The translations under genes were made by a program, and so were the position numbers. A DNA stretch of 64,000 bases from Arthrobacter sp. Bi83 (GTDB taxonomy: Bacteria > Actinomycetota > Actinomycetes > Actinomycetales > Micrococcaceae), in NCBI RefSeq assembly GCF_918698095.1, contig NZ_CAKKLY010000005.1, positions 62,001 through 126,000 of the forward strand, read 5' to 3'. Below, in pieces: positions 15,282 through 23,261 of the stretch; position 1 is the stretch's first letter, and each line of letters opens with the position of its first letter. The notes beneath the pieces were generated by a model that saw only the letters and a program-made list of their open reading frames with translations, was not told where the DNA came from and made no database searches.

Positions 15282-18200
15282 CTATCCGCTAATTACTCCT
15301 GTCCGCGCCTTCCAGACCAGCCGGCCGCCGCGGAAATCCGATTCCCGGCCGCCGGGAACCGGGTACTCGTCTGTCACTGGATAGCCGAGCCGGCCTTTCT
15401 CCCAGCCCAGCGCCGCCCACCTGGCCCGGATCGCTCCGTGGACCTCATGCGCGCCGGACTTCGGCGACCAGTAGATCGAAGCCCCACCCGAACCTGAGAA
15501 GTGGGTATACCGCCCCACCCGGTCCGGGGTGCCCATCTCGTCAGTCAGCGGATAACCGAGCGGGCCTTTCTCCCAGCCCAGCGCCGCCCACTTGGTCCGT
15601 ATCGCTCCGTGAACCTCATGCGAGCCGGTCTTCGGCGACCAGTAGATCGAAGCCCCACCCGAACCTGAGAAGTGGCTGTACCGCCCCACCCGGTCAGGAG
15701 TGCCTTTCTCGTCACTGGTTGGATAGCCGAGCGGGCCCTTCTCCCAGCCCAGCGCCGCCCACTTGGTCCGGATCCCGCCGTGGACCTCATGCGCGCCGGT
15801 CTTCGGCGACCAATAGATCGAAGCCCCACCCGAACCGGAGAAGTGGCTGTACTGTCCCGCCCCATCCGCAGTGCCCGTCACGTCGGTGGTCGGATAGCCG
15901 AGCAGGCCTTTCTCCGAGCCCAGCGACGCCCACAAGGCCCGGATGGCACCGTGCACCTCATGCGCACCGGTCTTCGGCGACCAATAGATCGAGGTCCCGC
16001 CCGAACCGGAAAAGTTGCTGTACCGCCCCACCCCATCCGGCGTGACCGTCACGTCGGTGGTCGGGAAGCCGAACATGCCCGTGGCGCCGCCCGCGGCCTT
16101 GTAGCTGGTGTAGATCGCTGTATGGACCTCATGTGCACCTGTCGCCGGTGACCAGCAGATCACCCCGCTGACGAAGTCCTGGCACTTTCCATCCGCGACG
16201 GCGTACTGTCCGGTGAGCGCGCGCCCGAGGGACGACGCGGGGCGGCCGGCACTGATCTGTTGTGCCTTGACGGCGATTGGGTCGTCGGTGCCGTTGCCGG
16301 TGAGCATCACCTTCAGCGCGCCTTGGCCGTCATCGGTGGTGATCAGATAGAAGGTGTCCTGTGTGCCGGCCTGCCCGAGGGCCGTCGGCGTGAAGGTCAC
16401 GCTCTGGAACGCGGATTCACCTGGCGGAATGGTGAGGCCCTCGGAGATGGGCGCGATCGTCGAGAAGTCGCCCTGCGGCGCCTTCGCCTTGGTGATCATC
16501 ATCGGGATATTGCCGGTGTTGAGGATGGTGAAGTCCGCCGTGGCTGATGTTCCGACGGGGACGTCACCGAAGTCCAGCGCGGGCGGCATGTCCAGGTGCG
16601 CCGTGCCGGACACGGCGGTCGCGGTCAGCGGCACGGTCACGGAACCGCGGTCGCTGACGATGACCAGCGAGTCGGCCACCGGGTCCGCCGTCGTGGGGCT
16701 GAAGGTCACAGACACCGGAACCGACGCGAGGGGTTGGATCTGCTGGCCCGCTACCGGCAGCGTGGTCGGGTCGACGCTAAGCTCCGCGTTGGCCGGCAGG
16801 GTGACGCCGGTGATCTCGACGACGGTCGCACCGGTGTTGACGATGTTGACAGTTTGCTGGCTGCTCGTCAGGGTCGGCACGTCAGTGAACAGGAGCGCGG
16901 CGGGGGTGGCGCCCAGGCCGTCTCGTGTGCCGACGCCGTGGATGCCCAGGAGCACGGTCTCGCCGTCGGCCGTCGTGACGGCCAGCGTCCCGTCAGCCTG
17001 CCCGGGAGCTGTCGGCGAAAAGGTCACCGGGACGGTCAGGCTATCACCACTCTGCAGGGTGCCGGTCAGGCTGCTCGAAGCTCCGATCCCGAACGGCGCC
17101 CCTGTTGTGACGGAGCTGAGCGTCACCGCCCGGGTGGCGGTGATCGTGACATTGCCGGTCTGGGTGGCGCCCACTTCGGCTGCGCCCAGGTCGGTGTCCG
17201 CCGCGCCCACGGCTGCAGTTGTCGGGGCGCCGAAGCCATGCACGTGGCCGTCGCGGGTGCCGACGTACACCCGACCGTTGTCAGTGGCCACCGAGGAGAA
17301 CTTGGCGGCTGTGCCTAACGGGGCACTGAACACCTGTTGGAGGGACCCGGTGGTGTCAGGGAGGGCGCGGTAGGCCCGCAGTTCCGCATTGACCCCGGTT
17401 GCTCCGGTGGAGTAGACCGCCCAGACAAGGGCGGAGGACCCGTCCGTGCCGGAAGAGGTCACCGCTGGCGCGCCGGAGGTGTACCCGAATGTGCCTGCGG
17501 ACGTCCCGACGGAGGCGAGCAGGATCCCGCCCGTGCTGGTCGGCACAAGCTTGAACGCGCGCAGAAAACCCCTGTTCTCGACGGTGTAGAGATACCCGCC
17601 GTCGGCCGTCCCGAGAAACGCGGGCCGTCCCCACACCCCGTTGTACGGTCCGGCTGCGTCGAGGACTGCATCGGTTCCGCCCGGCCCCTGCGCCATGCCG
17701 CCCAGATTGTCCCGGTCCAGCAGGTAGACGTGGCCGTCCTTGCCGACCTGTGCCAGCAGGTGCGGGTGCTCGGCCGTGCCATAGCCGTCAGGGATGGCAA
17801 CCGGGGCCCCGGAACCCAGGTCGGCGTCGCTCTGGTCCAGCTTGAGGTTGTTGGCGGGGCTGAAGAAGTCGGTTGGGCTCAGGTTGCCGTCACTTCCAAC
17901 CTGGACTCTGACCACCGATTCCGCCAGGGTGCTGGGAGGAATGTTGCCCGGGCCAGCCTTCGGGGAGATGCCGTTCCCGGTGGCGAACAGGATTTGACCG
18001 GGGCCGTCGGATACCAGCCCTCCGCCGGACTGCCAGATTCCGCCCTCCGCGTTGGCGTTCCCTGATTCCGTGGCCCACATCGTTGTCTGCCGTCCGCTGG
18101 TGGACACCCCGATGACGTAGCCGACGAAGGGGGTGTAGTCGCAGTGGCTGGCGAAGCCCGCGTACACCACCCCGTCCATAAGCAGCAGTCCGGGCCGCTG

Positions 18201-18836
18201 CATGGCGGTCATCGCATTGAAGGGGCGGGTCGGATCGTTGGTGGGGGCGCCGCTGATGAGGACGGGGAACCCGGGCCTCTCCGCCCCGGTCACTTGGTCG
18301 AGGGAATGCATGTACCAGTGCGGGAGTTGCGGGCTGGCTCCGTCGTTCGTCTTCGCCAGAAGGAAGACGCTGTTTGTTTCCGGGTCGAACACCGGAGTGG
18401 AGGTGATTCCAATGTTGGGCGTGAGGTCACCGCAGCTGACGGTCGACGCCGGCCAGGCCGGCCCGAGGGAACGCTGCCACTTCGTCTCCCCTGTGACACT
18501 GTCCAGCCCGTAAACGGCATTGTTTTCCGTCGCGGCAATCACGGTGCCGCCGACAACGAGTGGCTGGGCGTAGACCTGTCCGTCCACCGCAGTGGAGAAC
18601 AGCTTGCCGAAGTTCGAGGACGAGACGGACGACGGCGAGAGCGTGCTCTCGGTGCTATCCCACCCGGTCCGAAGCGTGTCGCGGCCAATCGTGCCGACGT
18701 CCGCGGCGGCGATTCCGCTGACGGACAGGCCGGCGAATGCAAGGGCTGCCGACACAAGAGCGCTCCACGCGCGTCGGCGTTGCAGCGGCAAAGAGCGCCG
18801 CGAGCGTCCTTCTCCCTTCGCGGCCTCGTTAAACAT
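15282..18836 (-). CDS. Large secreted protein: PQQ-like propeller, ASH-type domains and C-terminal LGFP repeats
   Basis: This 1184-residue protein starts with a basic stretch and a signal peptide (WSALVSAALAFAGLSVSGIA, cleavage near AAA-DV about residue 46). Residues 50-540 form a beta-propeller with PQQ-like motifs such as VDGQVYAQPLVVGGTVIAAT and YGLDSVTGETKW. Residues about 545-880 hold three immunoglobulin-like repeats of the choice-of-anchor/ASH type, each containing a VPVTFSPT-like strand. The C-terminal 290 residues are five LGFP modules (FGFPTTD, LGYPTTD, LGYPTSD, LGYPLTD, LGYPVTD), which in other actinobacteria anchor proteins to the cell wall. No catalytic function can be read. It is probably a cell-surface protein for binding or adhesion. 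Confidence 0.88.
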   Translation of the reverse strand: MFNEAAKGEGRSRRSLPLQRRRAWSALVSAALAFAGLSVSGIAAADVGTIGRDTLRTGWDSTESTLSPSSVSSSNFGKLFSTAVDGQVYAQPLVVGGTVIAATENNAVYGLDSVTGETKWQRSLGPAWPASTVSCGDLTPNIGITSTPVFDPETNSVFLLAKTNDGASPQLPHWYMHSLDQVTGAERPGFPVLISGAPTNDPTRPFNAMTAMQRPGLLLMDGVVYAGFASHCDYTPFVGYVIGVSTSGRQTTMWATESGNANAEGGIWQSGGGLVSDGPGQILFATGNGISPKAGPGNIPPSTLAESVVRVQVGSDGNLSPTDFFSPANNLKLDQSDADLGSGAPVAIPDGYGTAEHPHLLAQVGKDGHVYLLDRDNLGGMAQGPGGTDAVLDAAGPYNGVWGRPAFLGTADGGYLYTVENRGFLRAFKLVPTSTGGILLASVGTSAGTFGYTSGAPAVTSSGTDGSSALVWAVYSTGATGVNAELRAYRALPDTTGSLQQVFSAPLGTAAKFSSVATDNGRVYVGTRDGHVHGFGAPTTAAVGAADTDLGAAEVGATQTGNVTITATRAVTLSSVTTGAPFGIGASSSLTGTLQSGDSLTVPVTFSPTAPGQADGTLAVTTADGETVLLGIHGVGTRDGLGATPAALLFTDVPTLTSSQQTVNIVNTGATVVEITGVTLPANAELSVDPTTLPVAGQQIQPLASVPVSVTFSPTTADPVADSLVIVSDRGSVTVPLTATAVSGTAHLDMPPALDFGDVPVGTSATADFTILNTGNIPMMITKAKAPQGDFSTIAPISEGLTIPPGESAFQSVTFTPTALGQAGTQDTFYLITTDDGQGALKVMLTGNGTDDPIAVKAQQISAGRPASSLGRALTGQYAVADGKCQDFVSGVICWSPATGAHEVHTAIYTSYKAAGGATGMFGFPTTDVTVTPDGVGRYSNFSGSGGTSIYWSPKTGAHEVHGAIRALWASLGSEKGLLGYPTTDVTGTADGAGQYSHFSGSGGASIYWSPKTGAHEVHGGIRTKWAALGWEKGPLGYPTSDEKGTPDRVGRYSHFSGSGGASIYWSPKTGSHEVHGAIRTKWAALGWEKGPLGYPLTDEMGTPDRVGRYTHFSGSGGASIYWSPKSGAHEVHGAIRARWAALGWEKGRLGYPVTDEYPVPGGRESDFRGGRLVWKARTGVISG
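15380..16240 (-). repeat. Five 171-base tandem repeats encoding the LGFP modules
   Basis: The phrase reading GAGCGGGCC-like on the plus strand recurs at 15387, 15558, 15729, 15900 and 16071, exactly 171 bases (57 codons) apart. Units 2-4 are nearly identical in DNA, which suggests recent unequal exchange or gene conversion. Confidence 0.85.
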
Positions 18837-19383
18837 TGCCTGCCCCGTATGAGGAACCGTGGCCGCCGAAGCGCCTGGAGGACACCTTTGTAGCCGAGGC
18901 GCGAGTCAACGCCCCAGTTTCCCGTTGATCGCGCATGTTTGAGACCTGCTTCAGACCGTCGTTGGACTAGGCGCCGTGTCCGGTGCAGTTAAGTGCATCG
19001 GGCCCGGTAGTCCTGAGCGGGGCTCCCAAACCACCAACTTCAGGACCATCCCACTGTCAGCGTCGCGCCCTAGGAAAAAATGGGAGTCGACCCGCAAAAA
19101 ACTCATTCCCACCCCCTAAGAAGGGGGTTGATGCGTCGCAACCTGGTCCGCCGGAGGTGATCGCGTTGGCTGCCGGCCGTATTGCCGGCGGCATCAACGT
19201 GGCGAAGCTCGCCGCCGGGCCCTGCTGCTAGGGGTTCCACCCACGGCCTAGCCATAATGCGTAAAACCAAGATAATGTATTCCTTGTTTAAGGATGCACA
19301 TTCCTCCTGCCCGGCACAGCCGCCGACAGGGAGGGACTGCATCACCTCCCCGGCGCGCCGCCGCCGCGAAAGGAACCACCATC
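18837..19383. other. Intergenic region between divergent genes; possible short remnant
   Basis: About 550 bases separate the divergent LGFP protein and FAH-family hydrolase. Around 19110-19130 there is a short CCCCC/GGGGG hairpin. From about 19127 to 19231 a plus-strand frame encodes PGPPEVIALAAGRIAGGINV and a short tail, which reads like a protein piece but has no start; I cannot identify it. An AT-rich stretch at 19255-19285 may hold the promoter of the FAH-family gene. Confidence 0.4.
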
Positions 19384-20235
19384 ATGAACTACGCAAGCTT
19401 CGTATCCCCAGACGGCTCCCCCACCTGGGGCATCATCGCCGACGGACGGGCCTACGATCTCGGCCCCAGCGGAGCCAACCTTGCCCGCACACTCCGCGCC
19501 GCCGTCGAGCAGGGCATTTTCGGCACCGTCGGTGAAGAGTTCCGCAGCGCCCCGTCCCGCGAGGAGGCGGACATCGAGTTCCTCCCCGCCGTCACGGATC
19601 CCGGCAAGGTCATCTGCATCGGCGTGAACTACCGCAGCCACCAGGAAGAGTCCGGCAAGACGGAGCAGAAGGCCCCCACCATCTTCACCCGCTTCGCCGA
19701 CTCCCAGATGGGCCACCTGCAGCCGGCCCAGATGCCTGCCACAACCACCAAGTTCGACTACGAAGGCGAAATGGCCCTGGTCATCGGCAAGGATGCGTTC
19801 CACGTCGCCGAAGACGACGCCTTTGACTACGTTGCCGGCTATGCCGCCTACAACGACCTCAGCGTCCGCGACTGGCAGCTCGCGGCCTCCCAGTGGATCC
19901 CCGGCAAGAACTTCCCCGGCACCGGCGGCTTCGGCCCCTACCTCGTCCCGGCTGCCGACCTGGGCGACGTCAACGCACTCACCCTGGAAACCCGGGTCAA
20001 CGGCGACATCCGCCAGAAGGCCTCCGTGGCCGATCTGTACTTCACCATTCCGCAGCTGATCGCCTACGTCACCGGCTTCACCAAGCTCTCCGCCGGCGAT
20101 GTGATCGTCACCGGCACCCCCGGCGGCGTGGGCCTGTTCATGGAACCGTCCGGGCTGCTCTCGGAAGGGGACGTGGTCGAGGTGGAAATCACCGGCCTGG
20201 GCACCCTGAAAAACACGGTGGAACTCGTCTCCTGA
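19384..20235 (+). CDS. Fumarylacetoacetate hydrolase family protein
   Basis: The 283-residue protein consists of a short N-terminal domain and a FAH fold: ICIGVNYRSHQEESGK, the metal-binding EGEMALVIGK segment, and the C-terminal VTGTPGGVG motif. FAH enzymes use Mg2+ to hydrolyse C-C bonds, decarboxylate or isomerise products of aromatic ring cleavage. The ATG at 19384 is preferred because AAAGGAA lies about ten bases upstream. It is the first gene of a catabolic run and is followed after 42 bases by a flavoprotein hydroxylase, so a role in the lower ring-cleavage pathway is likely. The exact reaction cannot be fixed. Confidence 0.88.
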   Translation: MNYASFVSPDGSPTWGIIADGRAYDLGPSGANLARTLRAAVEQGIFGTVGEEFRSAPSREEADIEFLPAVTDPGKVICIGVNYRSHQEESGKTEQKAPTIFTRFADSQMGHLQPAQMPATTTKFDYEGEMALVIGKDAFHVAEDDAFDYVAGYAAYNDLSVRDWQLAASQWIPGKNFPGTGGFGPYLVPAADLGDVNALTLETRVNGDIRQKASVADLYFTIPQLIAYVTGFTKLSAGDVIVTGTPGGVGLFMEPSGLLSEGDVVEVEITGLGTLKNTVELVS

Positions 20236-20277
20236 CCTGCCCTGCTCCCCCGACTGCACTCCTCAAGGAACGGAACT

Positions 20278-21912
20278 TTGATCGGCATGGACAAAATCAT
20301 CGAAACAGACGTGGTTGTCATCGGGGCAGGCCCCATCGGCCTGGCCGCGGCGAACCTGCTGGCGGACCAGGGCGTCAACGTGATGCTCGTTGAACGCCAT
20401 GCCGGGACAAGCGACGAACCGCGGGCCATCAGCGCAACCGACGAGACGCTGCGGGTCATGCAGCAGATCGGCATTCTGGACCGGCTGGCGCCAGAGATGC
20501 TCATGGACACGGGCGCCCGCTACTTCGGCCGGAAGGAACAGCTGCTGGCGGAGGTCTACCCCGCGAGCCCTCGGCTGGGCCAGCCCGGCAAATCGCAGTT
20601 CGACCAGCCCGTGATGGAATCACTGCTCCTCGAAGCCGCCCGGGCCCGTCCGCTGATCGACGTCCGCTTCAACACTGAGGCGTTCCGCATCACGGACGGC
20701 CCCGAGCACGCGGACACGGTACTGATCGACGACGACGGCAAGCACACCGTCCGCTCCAAATGGGTGCTGGCGTGCGACGGCGGCCGCAGCCCGGTCCGAT
20801 CCCAGCTCGGCATCCCGATGGAAGGTTCCACCCAGGTCCAGAAGTGGATCGTGGTGGACATCATCAACACCCCGGGCCAACCGGAACGGTTTTCCGAGTT
20901 CCACTGCAACGGGACACGTCCCGTCGTGGTGGTCCCCGGAGTTCACGGCCGCCGCCGCTACGAGTTCATGCTCCTCCCCGGTGAGGAGGCCGCGGCGGTG
21001 ACCGCTCCGGAGGCCATCATCAGGCTGATCGCGCCGTTCCAGACGATCGTCGCGGCGGACATCCGCCGCGCTGCCGTCTACGTTGCCCACCAGCGCGTGG
21101 CCCTGAACTACCGCGTGGGGCACGTGCTCCTCGCGGGGGACGCAGCCCACATGATGCCCCCGTTCGCCGGCCAGGCCCTGAACGCCGGCATCCGTGACGT
21201 CGCCAACCTCGCCTGGAAAATCGCCGCCAACGTCCAGGGCACCGGAACCGAGGCACTGGTGAACACCTACCAGGCCGAGCGGCGCCCGCACGCGGTGGAC
21301 ATGGTGCGCCTTTCCCACCGGATCGGCATAGTGGTGATGAACGTCAACCCCGCGCTCACCGCCATCCGCGACGCCGCCATCACCGCGTCCGGCATCGTTC
21401 CGGCCGCCAAGGCATGGCTCGCGGGCATGAAGTTCCTCAAGCAGCCGCACTTCACCGACGGCTGTATGGCGGCCCCGGGCGCCGGTGTCCCGAAGGCAGC
21501 GGCCGCGCTGGTGGGCCGCTCGCTGTCCCAGCCGCAGGTCACACTGCCCACCGGCGACGCCGTCCCGCTGGACACCGTCCTCGGTACGGGGTGGGCACTG
21601 CTGCATTTCCCCTCTGACGGCGGCCCAGCCATTGAAGTCCGGCGCTTGGGCACTGACGGGAACGGCACTGAAGAGACCGACGACGGCAGCTCCCCCCTTG
21701 CGCTGTGCGGCACCACCGCAGTCACCGACACCAGCGGTGCATTCAAGGCTGTTGCCGGCAGCGGCGTAACCCTCGTTGTGCGCCCCGACCGCTACGTCGC
21801 AGCAGCCACCACCCCGGACACCGAGCAGACGGCCTTTGACGCGCTGGCCGCCTATGTGCCGGAGCTGAACCTCCTGCGGCACGCCGAAACAGGAACACCT
21901 GCTGCACGCTGA
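20278..21912 (+). CDS. FAD-dependent aromatic hydroxylase (MhpA/PheA-like class A monooxygenase)
   Basis: About 544 residues with the class A flavin hydroxylase motifs: DVVVIGAGPIGLAAANLLAD near the N-terminus, a CDGGRSPVRSQLGI segment (DG motif) and GHVLLAGDAAHMMPPFAGQA (GD motif), followed by a thioredoxin-like C-terminal domain. Such enzymes hydroxylate phenolic rings with NAD(P)H and O2. The track-start TTG at 20278 is 8 bases behind AAGGA; an ATG at 20287 fits the family equally well but is farther from the site. It follows the FAH-family gene and ends in a strong terminator, so the two form an operon. Substrate unknown, phenolic by context. Confidence 0.88.
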   Translation: MIGMDKIIETDVVVIGAGPIGLAAANLLADQGVNVMLVERHAGTSDEPRAISATDETLRVMQQIGILDRLAPEMLMDTGARYFGRKEQLLAEVYPASPRLGQPGKSQFDQPVMESLLLEAARARPLIDVRFNTEAFRITDGPEHADTVLIDDDGKHTVRSKWVLACDGGRSPVRSQLGIPMEGSTQVQKWIVVDIINTPGQPERFSEFHCNGTRPVVVVPGVHGRRRYEFMLLPGEEAAAVTAPEAIIRLIAPFQTIVAADIRRAAVYVAHQRVALNYRVGHVLLAGDAAHMMPPFAGQALNAGIRDVANLAWKIAANVQGTGTEALVNTYQAERRPHAVDMVRLSHRIGIVVMNVNPALTAIRDAAITASGIVPAAKAWLAGMKFLKQPHFTDGCMAAPGAGVPKAAAALVGRSLSQPQVTLPTGDAVPLDTVLGTGWALLHFPSDGGPAIEVRRLGTDGNGTEETDDGSSPLALCGTTAVTDTSGAFKAVAGSGVTLVVRPDRYVAAATTPDTEQTAFDALAAYVPELNLLRHAETGTPAAR

Positions 21913-21932
21913 CAAATAGACGGGCACAAAGG

Positions 21933-21960
21933 AGCGGGGAGGCCACGTGGCCTCCCCGCT
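21933..21960 (+). terminator. Perfect 14-bp palindromic terminator
   Basis: A fully self-complementary 28-base stretch 20 bases past the hydroxylase stop, followed by CTTTT. It ends the FAH/hydroxylase operon. Confidence 0.85.
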
Positions 21961-21998
21961 CTTTTGCTGTCCCAGGCTGTTCCTGTACAAAGTGCGCT

Positions 21999-22040
21999 CG
22001 GTACAGAACAACCGGTACAGAACATCGGCTACAGAACGAC
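21999..22040. repeat. Three tandem 14-bp direct repeats (GGTACAGAAC core)
   Basis: CGGTACAGAACAAC, CGGTACAGAACATC and GGCTACAGAACGAC stand head to tail between two terminators of convergent operons. A weaker fourth unit (CTGTACAAAGTGCG) precedes them. The function is unknown. Confidence 0.7.
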
Positions 22041-22091
22041 GGCGGGGCCGCACCCGCCGGGATCGGAATCCCTGGGTGCGGCCCCGCCGTC
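22038..22091 (-). terminator. 18-bp perfect inverted repeat, terminator of the reductase operon
   Basis: Arms 22038-22055 and 22074-22091 are perfectly complementary, with an 18-base loop. It lies about 20 bases beyond the stop of the minus-strand flavin reductase fusion. Confidence 0.8.
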
Positions 22092-22109
22092 GGGCTTTGA
22101 ATCTGCTGC

Positions 22110-23261
22110 TTACACCTCGCCGCCGTGGCGTTCAATCACGTCGCTGGCCAACTGCTTGCCGAAGGACGTGTGCAGGCGGAGCGCCTCCGCCGCCCGCTCG
22201 TAGTCGTGGTCCTTCAGCGCCGCCGTGAGCTCGACGATGTGGCTGTGGTCCATCTTCCGGGCCCACTCCTCGCTGTTGAGGGCCTCGCGCCAGACCGTGC
22301 CGATTCCGAGGCGGCGGAAGGCGTCGGTGAGCTGGGCGGAGCCCGCCACGCTGACCAGGCGGTTGTGGTACTTCGCGTTGGTCTTGAGGAACTTGTCCAG
22401 GGCTTCCTGGCCGCCCTGGCGCAGCAGTGCGAGCTCGTCGGTGAGCCGGCTCAATTCCGCGATGTCCTCGTCCGTGAACTTCCCGAAGTGGCTGGCGAGG
22501 ACGCCGAGTTCGATAGTGAGGCGGCCGTCGTAGACACTGTCCGTCAGCTGGCGGGTGATGGGCGCGGGCAGGAATTCGCCCCTGTCCCCGCGGATGACCA
22601 GGGATTCGGCCGTCAACTTAACCAGGGCGTTGTGGACGTTGTGCGGATCGGACTTGGCCTGTTCAGCGATCTCCACCGGATCCAGTGCCTGGTGCAGCGG
22701 GGTGCGCCGGCCCAGCACCCAGTCACGCACGGCGTCGTAGGCCGCGAGCTCCCTGACCCGTTCCAGTCGACCGAAGGCGCCGCGGAAGTACGCCAGCGGC
22801 TCCCCTGCGGTGGCCTTGGCATCCGTAACCTGGCCAAGGAACACGGTGTGCGTGCCACCGGTGGGGGTTTCCGCAACCCGGCAGACGATGGTGGCAAGGG
22901 CGCCGTCCAGCATGGGAACGCCCTCGGCCGACATGGTGACCGAGACGCCGTCGAACTTGTCTCCGCCCTTGCGTCCGAACTTCATGGCGAGGTCGCTCTG
23001 GTCCTCGGCCAGGATGTTGATGCCGAACACTCCGGCTTTCAGCACGGCGTCGTGCGTGGAGCTGGAGCGGTTAAGGCAGGCGAGCATCATGGGAGGCTCC
23101 ATGGACAGCGACGACACGGCCGACGCCGTCGTTCCGTACAGCTCGCCGTCCACAACCGTGGTGATCACCGTGACGCCGCTGGCGAAATGGCCCACGACGT
23201 GACGGAAAGCGGCGGGATCGACGGTGATCTCCGCGGTGGGTACAACCTGGGGTGTATTCAT
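22110..23261 (-). CDS. Flavin reductase fused to a GntR/FCD-like regulatory module
   Basis: Residues 1-165 are a flavin reductase of the split-barrel type (FRHVVGHFASGVTVITTVVD, MEPPMMLACLNRSSSTHDAV, GVFGINILAEDQ), which supplies FADH2 or FMNH2 to a two-component monooxygenase. From about 175 onward the protein looks like a GntR regulator: a helix-turn-helix-like stretch (LDPVEIAEQAKSDPHNVHNA) and an FCD-like domain carrying the typical metal-binding histidines (KYHNRL, DHSHIVELTAAL, RLHTSF). The ATG follows AGGAGG by six bases. It is the third gene of an operon with an HpaB-type hydroxylase and overlaps the preceding stop (ATGA). The extra module may sense the phenolic substrate and gate the reductase, as the MarR-like domain of the Acinetobacter HPA hydroxylase reductase does; this is inference. 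Confidence 0.88.
   Translation of the reverse strand: MNTPQVVPTAEITVDPAAFRHVVGHFASGVTVITTVVDGELYGTTASAVSSLSMEPPMMLACLNRSSSTHDAVLKAGVFGINILAEDQSDLAMKFGRKGGDKFDGVSVTMSAEGVPMLDGALATIVCRVAETPTGGTHTVFLGQVTDAKATAGEPLAYFRGAFGRLERVRELAAYDAVRDWVLGRRTPLHQALDPVEIAEQAKSDPHNVHNALVKLTAESLVIRGDRGEFLPAPITRQLTDSVYDGRLTIELGVLASHFGKFTDEDIAELSRLTDELALLRQGGQEALDKFLKTNAKYHNRLVSVAGSAQLTDAFRRLGIGTVWREALNSEEWARKMDHSHIVELTAALKDHDYERAAEALRLHTSFGKQLASDVIERHGGEV

Noticed and set aside
15380..16240. Regular 171-base repeats as a CRISPR array
   Set aside because: The repeat is coding, has no spacers and encodes LGFP modules.
20620..22053. 477-codon minus-strand frame
   Set aside because: Antisense to the flavoprotein hydroxylase and crosses a terminator; not a gene.
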